Of a DNA stretch of 64,000 nt, positions 36,059 through 45,050 are shown one piece after another (position 1 is the stretch's first letter; every line of letters starts with the position of its first letter). Position numbers and translations under genes: made by a program. The stretch comes from Verrucomicrobia bacterium S94. GTDB lineage: Bacteria > Verrucomicrobiota > Kiritimatiellia > Kiritimatiellales > Pontiellaceae. The notes beneath the pieces were generated by a model. It was not told the origin of the DNA. It worked only from the letters and a program-made list of their open reading frames with translations, and searched no databases. The DNA lies in the NCBI GenBank assembly GCA_004299845.1, contig CP036201.1, forward strand, positions 3,472,001-3,536,000, read 5' to 3'.

Positions 36059-37595
36059 ATGAATAAAACGGCAATGAAAAAACGGTGATCGCGGGAGCGG
36101 CTTTGCTGTCGGCTGCGGCCGGTGCCGCACTGGACGATCGAGGGTTTCCGGATACGCGTGCCGTTGGTATGGGCGGGGCCGATTCCGCCGTCATTGAGGG
36201 TTCCGCTGCCGTGATTGCCAATCCGGCTGCGCTGGGTTTCATGTCGCGGTCCAACAATAACGAAAAGGTGGACAATCTGTTGTACGCCCGGCAGAAGTTC
36301 GGCTGGAGCGGGTTCGATGCCGGACTTTCGGCAAGCCTGACCGGAGAGCTCGGGACCTATCTGCAACGGCTCGCTGATGTGGATTTCGCCCGTTTTGAAT
36401 CGTCCACGCTGCAGGAGCCGGAAAACATCCGATCGCTGCTCACGCTGGCCGGAACCATCGGCAATATCAATGACAAGGATACCATTGTGGTCAGTGCAAA
36501 CGTTGCGACGACTATGCAGATCGGTCATTTCGGAACCGGGTTCCGCATGTATGGACAGGTTGGCGGGTGGATCAACGACCTGGACCTGAAAAATCTCGGG
36601 CTGCAGCTGGCTGCTGCTGAAATCGTCAATGAGCTGGAGGATGCACTTGCGTCCGACCTCGGCTTTAATCCTGCGGGATACCAGTTGCAGACCTTTGATA
36701 GCGCGAATGTGGACAAGCTCAGGGAGGCCTTCGGGCCGGAGTGCTTTCTGACGATGCTTTGGCTTATCTCGATTATAAGTCCACGGAGCTGCTGGACGAC
36801 CGGGAATTCAATCGCGATCAGATCAGTGCTGCTGTCGAAACATTGGCTTCCATGGTGGCGGCGTCCGACATCGGTGATGCGCTGACCAACAACACTTCCT
36901 CTATAACCGGGCGCGGTTTTCTGGCGGCGGAAATCCCTTTCAGCTACGGTCATGCACTCAATGATCATTTTTCGGTGGGTATAACGGTTCGTGCTATTTT
37001 CGGCCGCGTATACGGAACCCAGATCTGGGCGTTTAATGAGGATAATGAAGAAATTATTGAAGAGTCGCTCGATTCTTCGGCCGACAGCTTCAATATCGGG
37101 CTCGATGCCGCCGTGATGTATCGTCTATCGCACGTGCAGTTTGCGCTTACCGGCTCGAATCTGAATGCTCCGACGTTTGATGGGTATGAACAGGACGTGC
37201 AGATCAACGGTACGTCCCGGACCATTGATGTGCCCAGTGTGCGGATTGATCCGCAGCTGACGCTGGGCGGGGCGTGGATTCCGTTCCGGCGGCTTATGCT
37301 CGTTACCGATATTGAGTTGCTTGAAACCGGAACATTGCTGAACAGCTATGATGTTCAGCGGGTTTCCTTCGGTTCTGAAGTGGATCTGTCTCTGGTGCAG
37401 CTGCGGCTGGGAACCTATAAAAATATTGCGGAATCAGATATTGGCTGGGTGCTGACTGCCGGCCTCGGTTTTCAGCTCTGGGCGCTGTCGGCAGAGCTGG
37501 CGGCCGCCGTTTCCATTGATGATACTGTGGAATACGACGGGGTGGATTATCCGCGTACCGCCCGCCTGAATTTCGGCGTTTCGATGGATTTCTAG
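36059..37595 (+). CDS. Outer-membrane TraF-like (PF13729-type) barrel protein, two frame errors
   Basis: The coding region opens with an ATG at 36059 but stops after nine codons unless one A is added to the A6 run at 36077-36082. With that A it gives a signal peptide and then LDDRGFPDTRAVGMGGADSA, the start typical of the TraF_2/FadL-like family. A second missing G near 36739-36741 rejoins Gly-Pro-Glu to LSDDALAYLDY. Both corrections together give 513 codons. The C-terminus ends in Ser-Met-Asp-Phe, an outer-membrane insertion signal. Despite the family name it need not be conjugative; a long-chain lipid or hydrophobic-compound channel is an alternative. No conjugation genes are nearby. Confidence 0.72.
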
Positions 37596-37610
37596 CGAGG
37601 GAGGCCTGCG

Positions 37611-38474
37611 CTATAATTCACCCGCCAGTTTCCATATGGCTTTCGCTGCCGGGCGTTTCAGGTTGCGTTCATTTGAAACCAGGCCCACAACATAGGGTTT
37701 CAGTTTCGGGGTATTCCGGATAACGGTTACCTCATCGCGGAACGGGCTGCGTTCGAGTACAAGTTTCGGAACCACGCCGATTCCGGTACCCAGCCGTACC
37801 ATGGCAATCAGGGCCTCGTTGCCTGAAACCTCCAGAGCGATGTTCGGGTTCAGTCCGTTCGCCCTGAACCATTCGTCCAGCCGGTTGCGGGCGGTGCCGG
37901 ACTGGGGAACGACGAGCGGTTCCTGTCCGGTGAATGTTCCCGTTTTCGGAGGTGCGGACTGTTTTGACCGAATGAATACCAGCGGAGTTTCAGCCAGCGG
38001 CATGAATTCAAGCCGCTGGAGTTTGCGGTCGGGCAGAGCGGCAACGGCCAGATCGATTTCGCCATTGAGAACCTGTTCAATCGCCTGTTCCGCCGCACCG
38101 GTGCGCAGCCCGAGATGGACGTTCGGAAATTTGGTGCGGTACGCCTCCAGCAGTTCCGGAAGCAGGCTGTAAACGGCTGTGATCGAGGCATAGATGGATA
38201 TGGTGCCGGAAACCGATGCCTCAATGGCCAGTTCTTCGCGGAAACGATTCCACTCGTGCACGGCTTTGCGGGCATAATTGAGCAGCTGATAGCCCGCCTC
38301 TGTCAGTGCCACGCTGCGGTTATCCCGCAGAAACAGGGGCTGTCCGATCTCCTCTTCCAGTCGCTGAATGGTTCTTGTGAGTGCCGACGGACTCAGGTTG
38401 CAGGCCCGGCTCGCCCGACCGAAATGCAGCAGTTCCGCAGTTTTGATGAATGTGGTGAGCGCTTCTGTATCCAT
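37611..38474 (-). CDS. LysR-family regulator, IlvY-like
   Basis: A 287-residue LysR regulator. The winged helix-turn-helix (about 1-60) includes FGRASRACNLSPSALTRTI and the substrate-binding domain follows (90-285). It is transcribed divergently from ilvC, the arrangement of E. coli ilvY-ilvC, and its HTH resembles IlvY. It probably activates ilvC when acetolactate or acetohydroxybutyrate accumulates. The ATG at 38474 begins Met-Asp-Thr-Glu-Ala-Leu; a longer frame upstream is improbable. Confidence 0.82.
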   Translation of the reverse strand: MDTEALTTFIKTAELLHFGRASRACNLSPSALTRTIQRLEEEIGQPLFLRDNRSVALTEAGYQLLNYARKAVHEWNRFREELAIEASVSGTISIYASITAVYSLLPELLEAYRTKFPNVHLGLRTGAAEQAIEQVLNGEIDLAVAALPDRKLQRLEFMPLAETPLVFIRSKQSAPPKTGTFTGQEPLVVPQSGTARNRLDEWFRANGLNPNIALEVSGNEALIAMVRLGTGIGVVPKLVLERSPFRDEVTVIRNTPKLKPYVVGLVSNERNLKRPAAKAIWKLAGEL

Positions 38475-38549
38475 GGTCGCTATACTTTCTTTTACCGATA
38501 CGGCCTGTTCCGCATTAAAACTGCAGGAGTTCCTTGTCTTGTATTCCTT

Positions 38550-38583
38550 AAATTGCAATATAGTATGCCGAACAATTCAATTT
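38550..38583. promoter_or_regulatory. Candidate IlvY-type operator between the regulator and ilvC
   Basis: AAATTG (38550-38555) and CAATTT (38578-38583) form an inverted repeat, and AATTG/CAATT a second with 17 bases between. LysR regulators bind such spaced dyads between divergent genes. Confidence 0.4.
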
Positions 38584-38644
38584 ACGCAACGTACTTATTC
38601 CGATAGGTTTCGCGGACTTTTTAAACCAACAAGGAGATCAGACC

Positions 38645-40117
38645 ATGGGTCAGAATTATTTCAACTCGCTTACGATGAAGCAGAAACTCGCGGAAATCGG
38701 TACCTGCCGGTTTATGGATGCGTCGGAATTTGCCAACGGTATTGAAGCCGCTAAAGGCAAGAAAATCGTTATCGTCGGTTGCGGAGCTCAGGGGCTCAAT
38801 CAGGGGCTGAACATGCGCGACAGTGGACTTGATGTATCCTATACGCTCCGCGCTTCGGCCATTGAAGAGAAGCGTCAGTCTTATCTGAACGCCACCGAAA
38901 ACGGTTTCAAAGTAGGAACCTATGAAGAAATGCTTCCGACGGCAGACATCGTGATGAACCTTGCGCCCGATAAACAGCACACCAATGTTTGCGAAACGGT
39001 TATTCCGCTGATGAAGAAAGGGGCCACATTCTGCTATGCCCATGGGTTCAACATTGTGGAAGAAGGTATGCAGATCCGCAAAGACCTGACGGTGATCATG
39101 GTGGCTCCGAAATCTCCGGGTTCCGAAGTGCGCGAAGAGTACAAACGCGGATTCGGTGTTCCGACGCTGATTGCCTGCCATGTGGCCAACGACCCGAACG
39201 GGGATGGCATAGAAACGGCGAAAGCACTTGCGGTTGCACAGGGCGGTCATCATGCCGGTGTACTGGAATCCAACTTTGTGGCGGAAGTAAAATCCGACCT
39301 TATGGGTGAGCAGACTATCCTCTGCGGGTTGCTGCAGGCCGGCTCGCTGCTCTGTTTTGACAAAATGGTCGAAAAAGGCATCGATCCCGGTTATGCCTCC
39401 AAGCTTATTCAGTATGGCTGGGAAACCATCACCGAAGGTTTGAAACAGGGCGGTATCACCAACATGATGGATCGCCTCTCCAATCCGGCTAAACTGAAGG
39501 CATTCGAACTGGCCGAGGATCTGAAGCTGATCATGCGTCCGTTGTTTGAAAAACATATGGACGATATCATCACCGGCGAGTTTTCCAAAACCATGATGGA
39601 AGACTGGGCAAACGATGACGAAAAGCTGCTGACCTGGCGTGCTGAAACTGCGGAAACGGCCTTTGAAAAGACTCCGGCCGCTGATGTTGAAATCACTGAA
39701 CAGGAATACTACGACAAGGGTATTCTGATGGTGGCGATGGTGAAGGCCGGTGTTGAGCTTGCTTTCGAAGAAATGGTGGATGTCGGTATCAAACCCGAAT
39801 CCGCCTATTATGAATCGCTGCATGAAACCCCGCTTATCGCCAATACCATTGCACGTAAAAAACTGTTCGAAATGAACCGTGTGATTTCCGATACGGCGGA
39901 ATACGGCTGCTATCTGTTCTCTCACGCCTGTGTGCCGCTGCTGCAGGATTTCATGAAGGGCATTGATACCGATGTCATCGGTAAAGGACTTGAGCTGAAA
40001 GATAACGGAGTCGATAACAAGACTCTGGTTGCGGTTAATGCCGAGATCCGTTATCACGAAGTGGAAATTGTCGGAGAAGAGCTGCGTGCCGCCATGAGCA
40101 ATATGAAACCGCTCTAG
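38645..40117 (+). CDS. ilvC: Ketol-acid reductoisomerase, long class II form
   Basis: Catalyses the NADPH-dependent isomerisation and reduction of acetolactate in isoleucine and valine synthesis. At 490 residues it is the long E. coli-type enzyme with a duplicated knotted domain; most bacteria have about 335 residues. It has the Rossmann loop [17 protein letters not shown] and [13 protein letters not shown], and the metal-binding segment [17 protein letters not shown] lies before the ATG at 38645. No other ilv genes are adjacent. Confidence 0.97.
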   Translation: MGQNYFNSLTMKQKLAEIGTCRFMDASEFANGIEAAKGKKIVIVGCGAQGLNQGLNMRDSGLDVSYTLRASAIEEKRQSYLNATENGFKVGTYEEMLPTADIVMNLAPDKQHTNVCETVIPLMKKGATFCYAHGFNIVEEGMQIRKDLTVIMVAPKSPGSEVREEYKRGFGVPTLIACHVANDPNGDGIETAKALAVAQGGHHAGVLESNFVAEVKSDLMGEQTILCGLLQAGSLLCFDKMVEKGIDPGYASKLIQYGWETITEGLKQGGITNMMDRLSNPAKLKAFELAEDLKLIMRPLFEKHMDDIITGEFSKTMMEDWANDDEKLLTWRAETAETAFEKTPAADVEITEQEYYDKGILMVAMVKAGVELAFEEMVDVGIKPESAYYESLHETPLIANTIARKKLFEMNRVISDTAEYGCYLFSHACVPLLQDFMKGIDTDVIGKGLELKDNGVDNKTLVAVNAEIRYHEVEIVGEELRAAMSNMKPL

Positions 40118-40141
40118 GTTTTTCTCCCATTGGATATGCTG

Positions 40142-40172
40142 AACGCCCCGCTGATTGCAGCGGGGCGTTTTT
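40142..40172 (+). terminator. Rho-independent terminator after ilvC
   Basis: ACGCCCCGCTG pairs with CAGCGGGGCGT around ATTG, followed by five T. Confidence 0.92.
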
Positions 40173-40221
40173 GGTGAAAGCCATTGACATCAACCGCAGA
40201 ACGTCGCTCCATAGATGCATT

Positions 40222-40569
40222 ATGAAAATTTATACCTATAAGAAATGCAGCACCTGTCGTAAGGCCGTTAAATGGCTGAAGGAACAAAAGCTCGATGTTG
40301 AGGAAATTCCGATTCGTGAAACGCCGCCGAGCGTTGAAGAACTGCGGCAGATGCTGGAGTATGTCGGCGATCTGAAAAAGTTATTCAATGCCTCCGGACA
40401 GGATTACCGCGCTCTTGGAATGAAAGATAAACTGCCCGGCATGGATACTGAAGAAGCTTTGAAACTGTTGGCTTCCAACGGAAATCTGATTAAACGACCG
40501 TTTCTGATCGGTTCGGATAAAGGAGCAACCGGGTTCAAAGAAGAAGTCTGGGAAGCTTTGCTGAAATAG
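40222..40569 (+). CDS. ArsC/Spx-family thioredoxin-fold protein
   Basis: A 115-residue protein of the ArsC/Spx/MgsR group with a Cys-x-x-Cys near the start (KKCSTCRKAVKWL, residues about 9-12) and the conserved RPFLI segment near residue 93. True ArsC reduces arsenate by glutathione/glutaredoxin; Spx proteins bind RNA polymerase; YffB-like members have unclear roles. The CSTC motif is closer to the Spx/YffB side. The arsenosugar cluster is 22 kb away, so a shared role is doubtful. Confidence 0.85.
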   Translation: MKIYTYKKCSTCRKAVKWLKEQKLDVEEIPIRETPPSVEELRQMLEYVGDLKKLFNASGQDYRALGMKDKLPGMDTEEALKLLASNGNLIKRPFLIGSDKGATGFKEEVWEALLK

Positions 40570-41026
40570 CCTGTGGTTTTCGCACATTGAATGTGCGAGC
40601 CGTGTGATTGAGAGCGAATAGCGATCAGTTTCGCGAAGACCACGAAGTTTTTTCTCAGTTGAAAACAAGGTCGGAAACGTCTGGTCTTAGGCGTCCGCCG
40701 GGTTGGGGACCCGGCTATAGAATCAGTTTTCTGAATGGGCGCAGGCCCGATGTCTCATCGGGCTTTTTTGTTTGGATGTCCCTGAAAACGGAAATTTTTG
40801 TCAGCGTTTCTGTAATCTTCTTTTAATCATCGGGTTGTATCTGTACTTGTGCTGAGAAGCGTTCCGTTCCGACATTTTTTTCCATACGCCGCAAATATGG
40901 ATAATATTGTAACCCTTTGACATAAGGCGGGTTCTGCAGAGTCTGAATGCTGGCACACCTTGTGATATAGAAGAGAGGTATGTTTTTTTAGGGGAAGTTA
41001 AACCGTAATTCCAAGGAGAAAGACCT
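40570..41026 (+). other. Structured intergenic region with hairpins
   Basis: A 457-base gap. Its first 200 bases hold a GC-rich hairpin (GCCGGGT-TGGGG-ACCCGGC, 40697-40715) and then a terminator-type hairpin (40745-40769), an arrangement suggesting a small RNA or an extended trailer for the preceding gene. The second half is AT-richer and leads to the Nif11-like gene. I could not match it to SRP RNA, 6S RNA, tmRNA or any riboswitch I know. Confidence 0.5.
40745..40769 (+). terminator. Rho-independent terminator in the intergenic region
   Basis: GCCCGAT pairs with ATCGGGC around GTCTC, followed by six T. Confidence 0.85.
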
Positions 41027-41248
41027 ATGTCAAAAAAAGAAGTAGAGCGTCTGCTCATCGATGGTGGAGACAGCCGCGAACTGAGACTGAAATATGATAC
41101 ACTGGAACCGAAGTCCGCCTTTGTGGCTGAAGCCAATAAAGACGGCTATGATTTTACGGAAGAGGAGCTTGACGAAGTACTGCGGGAATCCGGAGACGAT
41201 TTTGCCTCGTTCGGCAATCCGCGGAAACGCGCCATCTGGTGGTATTAA
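41027..41248 (+). CDS. Small Nif11-like protein
   Basis: A 73-residue acidic protein. The middle (AEANKDGYDFTEEELDEVL) has the Ala-x-x-x-Gly-Tyr-x-Phe-Thr-x-Glu-Glu-Leu pattern of the Nif11/nitrile-hydratase-like leader domain, which precedes RiPP natural-product cores. The C-terminus turns basic and aromatic (RKRAIWWY). No RiPP-modifying enzyme is adjacent, so it may be a stand-alone Nif11 protein. AAGGAG seven to eight bases upstream supports the start, and a terminator follows. Confidence 0.65.
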   Translation: MSKKEVERLLIDGGDSRELRLKYDTLEPKSAFVAEANKDGYDFTEEELDEVLRESGDDFASFGNPRKRAIWWY

Positions 41249-41260
41249 TTTAGAGCGGAT

Positions 41261-41293
41261 AACAGGAAGTTCAGGGCCTGATCCTGTTTTTTT
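41261..41293 (+). terminator. Terminator after the Nif11-like gene
   Basis: AACAGGA pairs with TCCTGTT around a 14-base loop with its own weak pairing, followed by seven T. It may serve the convergent bcp gene as well. Confidence 0.7.
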
Positions 41294-41311
41294 CCTGTTA
41301 TCCGGTCAGCA

Positions 41312-41779
41312 TTATAGGTTCCGGAGAAATTCCAGGACTTTGGCGGGATGTGCTTCCGCCTTTGTGACTTTTTTCCAGTGTTTGATGACCTTGCCCTTTT
41401 CATCGACGATCACGGTGGAGCGGATGCAGCCGATGGATTTTTTGCCGTAGAGCACCTTTTCGCCCCAGGCGCCGTATTTTTCCATCATTTTCGTTTCCGG
41501 ATCGGAAAGCAGGGTGAAAGGCAGGTTGAATTTTTCAATAAATTTATCGTGTGAGGCGAGACTGTCTTTGCTGACGCCGAGCACCACGGTGTTGAGATCG
41601 CTGATTTCCTGATTTATATCCCGGAAACCGCACGATTCTTTGGTGCAGCCGGGGGTGTTGTCGCGCGGGTAGAAATAAATGACCACGCGTTTTCCGAGAT
41701 AATCCTCAATAGAATGCTTTTTCCCGTCGCTGCCCTCCAGCGTAAATGCCGGGGCCTTTTTTCCTTCAAGTGAATCCAT
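41312..41779 (-). CDS. bcp: Thiol peroxidase, Bcp/peroxiredoxin Q type
   Basis: A 155-residue peroxiredoxin reducing hydrogen and organic peroxides. The peroxidatic Cys lies in YFYPRDNTPGCTKESC and a resolving Cys five residues later, the pattern of the Bcp/PrxQ class. SKDSLASHDKFIEKFNLPF and IRSTVIVDEKG are also conserved. AAGGAC precedes the ATG at 41779; five residues upstream in the same frame are unlikely to be used. Confidence 0.95.
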   Translation of the reverse strand: MDSLEGKKAPAFTLEGSDGKKHSIEDYLGKRVVIYFYPRDNTPGCTKESCGFRDINQEISDLNTVVLGVSKDSLASHDKFIEKFNLPFTLLSDPETKMMEKYGAWGEKVLYGKKSIGCIRSTVIVDEKGKVIKHWKKVTKAEAHPAKVLEFLRNL

Positions 41780-41909
41780 AATCCGTCCTTTCATTCAATA
41801 GGGAGGGATTATAGGAGTAAAACAGTGCTGTTGAAACTGTAATTTATTTTTTAAACAGTGCGGTACGTTATTTTAATGTATGGTATTAATATTGCTTAGT
41901 TTACAGGTT

Positions 41910-42272
41910 ATGAATGATATCAAAACGTTAATTGAGTCTGCAGGGGATGACCGGGAACTTGCCGTGGATCTGCTGGAATTATTTAAAGAGCAGGCGATAG
42001 AGGGAATCGCCGCCTTAAGTGATGCGGTGCAAAAAGAGGATTCCAAAGAGGCTGTACATTTGGCCCATAAGCTGGTCGGATCTGCCATTGCGTGTGGTTT
42101 TATTGATTTATCGCAGGAATTGCGGTTTATCGAAACGGAATGCCAGCGCGAAGTTCCTGACGATATCGAGCAGCGGTTACAGACTGTCAGTCAGTTGCTC
42201 GAACGGGGCTGCAATGAAATGGGTCGGGTGCTGGCAGATGAGAAATTGTATGAAAAAGGTGCTTATAATTGA
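41910..42272 (+). CDS. HPt domain phosphotransfer protein
   Basis: A 120-residue four-helix HPt protein with the phosphorylatable His in VHLAHKLVGSA (about residue 51). It passes phosphate between a hybrid sensor kinase and a response regulator. The next gene, overlapping its 3' end by 23 bases, is a receiver protein, so the two likely work together. The ATG at 41910 gives the usual HPt length. Confidence 0.82.
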   Translation: MNDIKTLIESAGDDRELAVDLLELFKEQAIEGIAALSDAVQKEDSKEAVHLAHKLVGSAIACGFIDLSQELRFIETECQREVPDDIEQRLQTVSQLLERGCNEMGRVLADEKLYEKGAYN

Positions 42273-43026
42273 TGATGATGTTTTTTTAACCGGGCTCTAT
42301 GAAAAACTGCTCAGGAAGGAAGGGCTTGATGTTGCAGTTGCCAACTCAGGTTCAGCGGGTATCGAACAGATTGCCCGTTATCTCCCCGACCTGGTTATTC
42401 TGGATCTGCATATGCCCGATATGCACGGATCTGATGTTCTAAAGACCGTTAGAAATGATCTCAGACTGCATCATATCCGCGTGATCGTATTTGCGACGGG
42501 ATATATTCAGAAGCTGGCCGATGCTGTGGCGGATCTGGGGGCCTATAAAGTGCTTTCAAAAATGAAGTGCAAGCCACGGGATCTTGTCCAGGAAGTGCTG
42601 CAGTCCCTGAACGATACAACGCACATTCCGGAAGCTCCGGCGGAACAGGAACATTTCAGTTCCCTTGAGGACGGCGCGGCAAAGTTGGATGATCCGGGGA
42701 TTGATAAACTGCCGCTATGGATCGAACGTCTGGAGACTGATTCTCGGGATGAGGCCCGCCGCGTTTGTCTGATCCATCTGTACCGCATGATTCAGGACAA
42801 TATCGATTTTGCGCTGAATTTTGATAAAATGTCGGCCGAATATAAACTGAGTACCACACTCAAAAAGCTGATGCAGGATTTGTTTGATCATCCGCAGCTG
42901 GTGAGCGGGTCCTCGGTAAAATCGCTCGAAGAAGCTATTGAAAAACTGTTGCATCTCACCCAGAAACACCGTGAAACCGAGAGGGATCTCGAAGCCGAGC
43001 TACAGCAGCTTCTGAAGAAACTTTAA
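42250..43026 (+). CDS. Response regulator with a non-standard helical C-terminal domain
   Basis: A 258-residue protein. The receiver domain (1-120) has the acidic pair DDD near residue 9 and the phosphorylated Asp in LVILDLHMPDMHG; the Lys of VLSKMK completes the active site. The C-terminal 130 residues (about 130-258) are largely helical and charged, with a Glu/Lys-rich coiled end; they resemble no DNA-binding output I recognise. It may act by protein contact. It is paired with the HPt gene upstream. Confidence 0.78.
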   Translation: MKKVLIIDDDVFLTGLYEKLLRKEGLDVAVANSGSAGIEQIARYLPDLVILDLHMPDMHGSDVLKTVRNDLRLHHIRVIVFATGYIQKLADAVADLGAYKVLSKMKCKPRDLVQEVLQSLNDTTHIPEAPAEQEHFSSLEDGAAKLDDPGIDKLPLWIERLETDSRDEARRVCLIHLYRMIQDNIDFALNFDKMSAEYKLSTTLKKLMQDLFDHPQLVSGSSVKSLEEAIEKLLHLTQKHRETERDLEAELQQLLKKL

Positions 43027-43031
43027 GCGGC

Positions 43032-43519
43032 CTACACTTTCGGGTTCCGAGTGAACGTGAAGTCCGTCATGACATATTTTTTAATCAGATTCACTGTCTG
43101 CTGAATTTTTAGGATATTGTCATCGATGCTCTGCAGTTTTTCCCGGGGAGCATTAGCGATTCATGGTCATCCAGCCTGACTGTAATGCGGTCGATGAGGT
43201 TGACAAACTGATCGATGGAAAGACCGAAAGGGGCGGAAACCGGCATGGTTTCGTATTCAACATCAAGATTGCCGGCCACATGAGCCAGTAAGGGATAGGC
43301 CTGCTGGAAGGCTTCCCGGCAGTCGGGCCAGGCTTCTTCAATATCGATGGGCTGCATAAAGTGAATGGTTGGAGATCGAACCACTTTTTTCTGACGGAAA
43401 CCTCGGATTTCGAGCAGCGATACACGGATGCTGTCCAGATGCTCTTCGAGCAGCTTGAGATTTATTGTTTCCAGTTTTCTTTTTCCTGACTTTTTAAGTT
43501 TTCGTAACTTGCGAAGCAT
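43032..43519 (-). CDS. Hypothetical protein, frame interrupted by a one-base deletion
   Basis: The first frame reads 43519 to about 43148 and then a poor 10-residue tail. Adding one G to the G4 run at 43145-43148 continues instead into Arg-Glu-KLQSIDDNILKIQQTVN and stops at 43032, giving 163 codons. The corrected protein has a basic N-terminus, a long helix with a Leu pattern and an amphipathic C-terminal helix. I do not recognise it. Confidence 0.6.
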
Positions 43520-43624
43520 GATGTCCTACCTTTTCTTAATAATACGGACTTTTAGTACGTATTTGAGCACAGTTGATCCGGTAAGTAAAACCCAATTTAA
43601 TGCGGCACAGGCCGGGCAATGGAG

Positions 43625-43846
43625 TCAGCGTAAGCGATCGAACAGGTGTTCAAGTCCGTTGGCTTTGACGACATAGACGGTTTCGAGCTGCTGTCCGAGT
43701 TTGCCGTTGGGAAAGCCTTTCTGCCTGAACCAAACCACATAGGGCTCAGGGAGGTCAATCAGCAGACGGCCTTTATATTTGCCGAACGGCATGCGGGCTT
43801 CAGCGAGTTCGAAAAAGGCTTCGGGATCGGGGGTCAGTTCTTCCAT
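43625..43846 (-). CDS. DUF3820 protein
   Basis: A 73-residue protein matching DUF3820: MPFGKYKGRLLIDLPEPYVVWF, then GFPNGKLGQQLE. The family is small and of unknown biochemistry; some members were called quorum-sensing-regulated virulence factors. Its stop lies 105 bases from the start of the preceding minus-strand gene's neighbour. No partner is suggested. Confidence 0.85.
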   Translation of the reverse strand: MEELTPDPEAFFELAEARMPFGKYKGRLLIDLPEPYVVWFRQKGFPNGKLGQQLETVYVVKANGLEHLFDRLR

Positions 43847-43895
43847 GGAGAGAGACGATTAACGTTTCGCGGGTCATTGTAAAATATTTTCCGCC

Positions 43896-45050
43896 TCAGG
43901 TCTGCAGCTCCAGTTCGTTGAGCATGAGCTGGTGAATATGCTGAATTTTCGTGATGGATTCGGGAATCGGGCGGTTGGAGGAAAGCGAAGCCTTGGAATC
44001 GGGATCTACGGGATCAAAACCGTGCATGCCGGCGCAGGGTTTGATGCTCATGAAGCTCGGGGCAATCTGTATGCCGGAATTCATCAGGAAAATCAGTTCG
44101 CCATACTGGCTGTTTTCAAAAAAGACGCCGTACTGTTTTAATTCCTTTTCGGTAAGAATCCGGCCCAGCGGATGGTTTTCCAGATATTGGGAAATTTGAG
44201 TGCGCGCGTTTTCATGCTTAAACCAGAAGCGGGCCATGGTGGAATCGTAAAAGGCGCAATAGTCGCTATTCCACTGGAGTTTCAGGGATTGGATATCCGA
44301 CATGAGATCGTATGAGCCGGTGACGTTGTGCATGCCGTGATCGGTGAAAATATACCAGACGACTTCGTCGTAGTTGTTTTCGGCGGCGGCGAACAGTTTG
44401 CGGAATTCGGTGTCATACCAGTTCATCAGTTTTTCAATATCCGGATGGGTGCTGCCTTTGGCGTGCATCAGGCCGTCGAGTTTGCCGAAAGAGCAGTAGG
44501 CAAAATCGATGTTCCGGTTTTCGATGTGCTGCCGGAGGTTTTCCATTCGGGCTTCATCGGGCAGATTGCTGTCGTGGACATAGTAGGGAATGCCCAGTCG
44601 GCTCATCCGGTCAAAGATGGAGGTTCCGCAGGGCAGTCCGCCGGGTTCCCAGATGCGTTTCTGTTCGGCATAATTGAAGAGAGGAAGTTGGCTGAAGGGA
44701 ACGGCGAAGAGCTGGAAATAGCCGGTGAAACCGCATTTTTTTTTGATCCATCGGCTGAGGCGGCCGCGGATGCGGCCGCGATTGAATATAAAACCGGGCA
44801 GGAGGCTCAACGGTTTAGTCCATCTGAACGGGGAATGTTCCGGGTCGTAGTAGTAGGATGACCAGAGTCCGTGTTCGGAAGGGGTTAGGCCGGAGATGAT
44901 CGAGGGATCGCAGGCGGAGGAATAGCCGAGTATGGTTTCCAGCGGTTTGCTGTCGAGAATCAGGTCGTTGAGAAAATCGGGGTTACGCTGTTTGACTTCC
45001 CATCCGAAAGCATCGATGAAAAGAAAGAGGCTGAGCTTTTTCTTTTTCAC
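43896..45050 (-). CDS. Type I phosphodiesterase/nucleotide pyrophosphatase-family protein
   Basis: A 384-residue alkaline-phosphatase-superfamily enzyme. Metal-binding and nucleophile positions are suggested by FLFIDAFGWE, YSSACDPSIISG, FTDHGMHN and GMHGFDP, as in NPP-type phosphodiesterases. There is no signal peptide, so it is cytoplasmic. The GTG start shares one base with the stop of the nucleotidyltransferase gene upstream, so the two are translationally coupled and probably act on one substrate. Confidence 0.82.
   Translation of the reverse strand: MKKKKLSLFLFIDAFGWEVKQRNPDFLNDLILDSKPLETILGYSSACDPSIISGLTPSEHGLWSSYYYDPEHSPFRWTKPLSLLPGFIFNRGRIRGRLSRWIKKKCGFTGYFQLFAVPFSQLPLFNYAEQKRIWEPGGLPCGTSIFDRMSRLGIPYYVHDSNLPDEARMENLRQHIENRNIDFAYCSFGKLDGLMHAKGSTHPDIEKLMNWYDTEFRKLFAAAENNYDEVVWYIFTDHGMHNVTGSYDLMSDIQSLKLQWNSDYCAFYDSTMARFWFKHENARTQISQYLENHPLGRILTEKELKQYGVFFENSQYGELIFLMNSGIQIAPSFMSIKPCAGMHGFDPVDPDSKASLSSNRPIPESITKIQHIHQLMLNELELQT

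Noticed and set aside
38621-40057. A 478-codon open frame on the minus strand opposite ilvC
   Set aside because: It is antisense to a full-length conserved enzyme and has no domain I recognise.
40570-40769. SRP RNA, 6S RNA or tmRNA in the structured intergenic region
   Set aside because: The signature tetraloop of SRP RNA, the 6S bubble and the tmRNA tag frame are absent.
40951-40966. A sigma-54-type promoter before the Nif11-like gene (TGGCACACCTTGTGAT)
   Set aside because: The -12 element has GA in place of the nearly invariant GC, so the match is only half.
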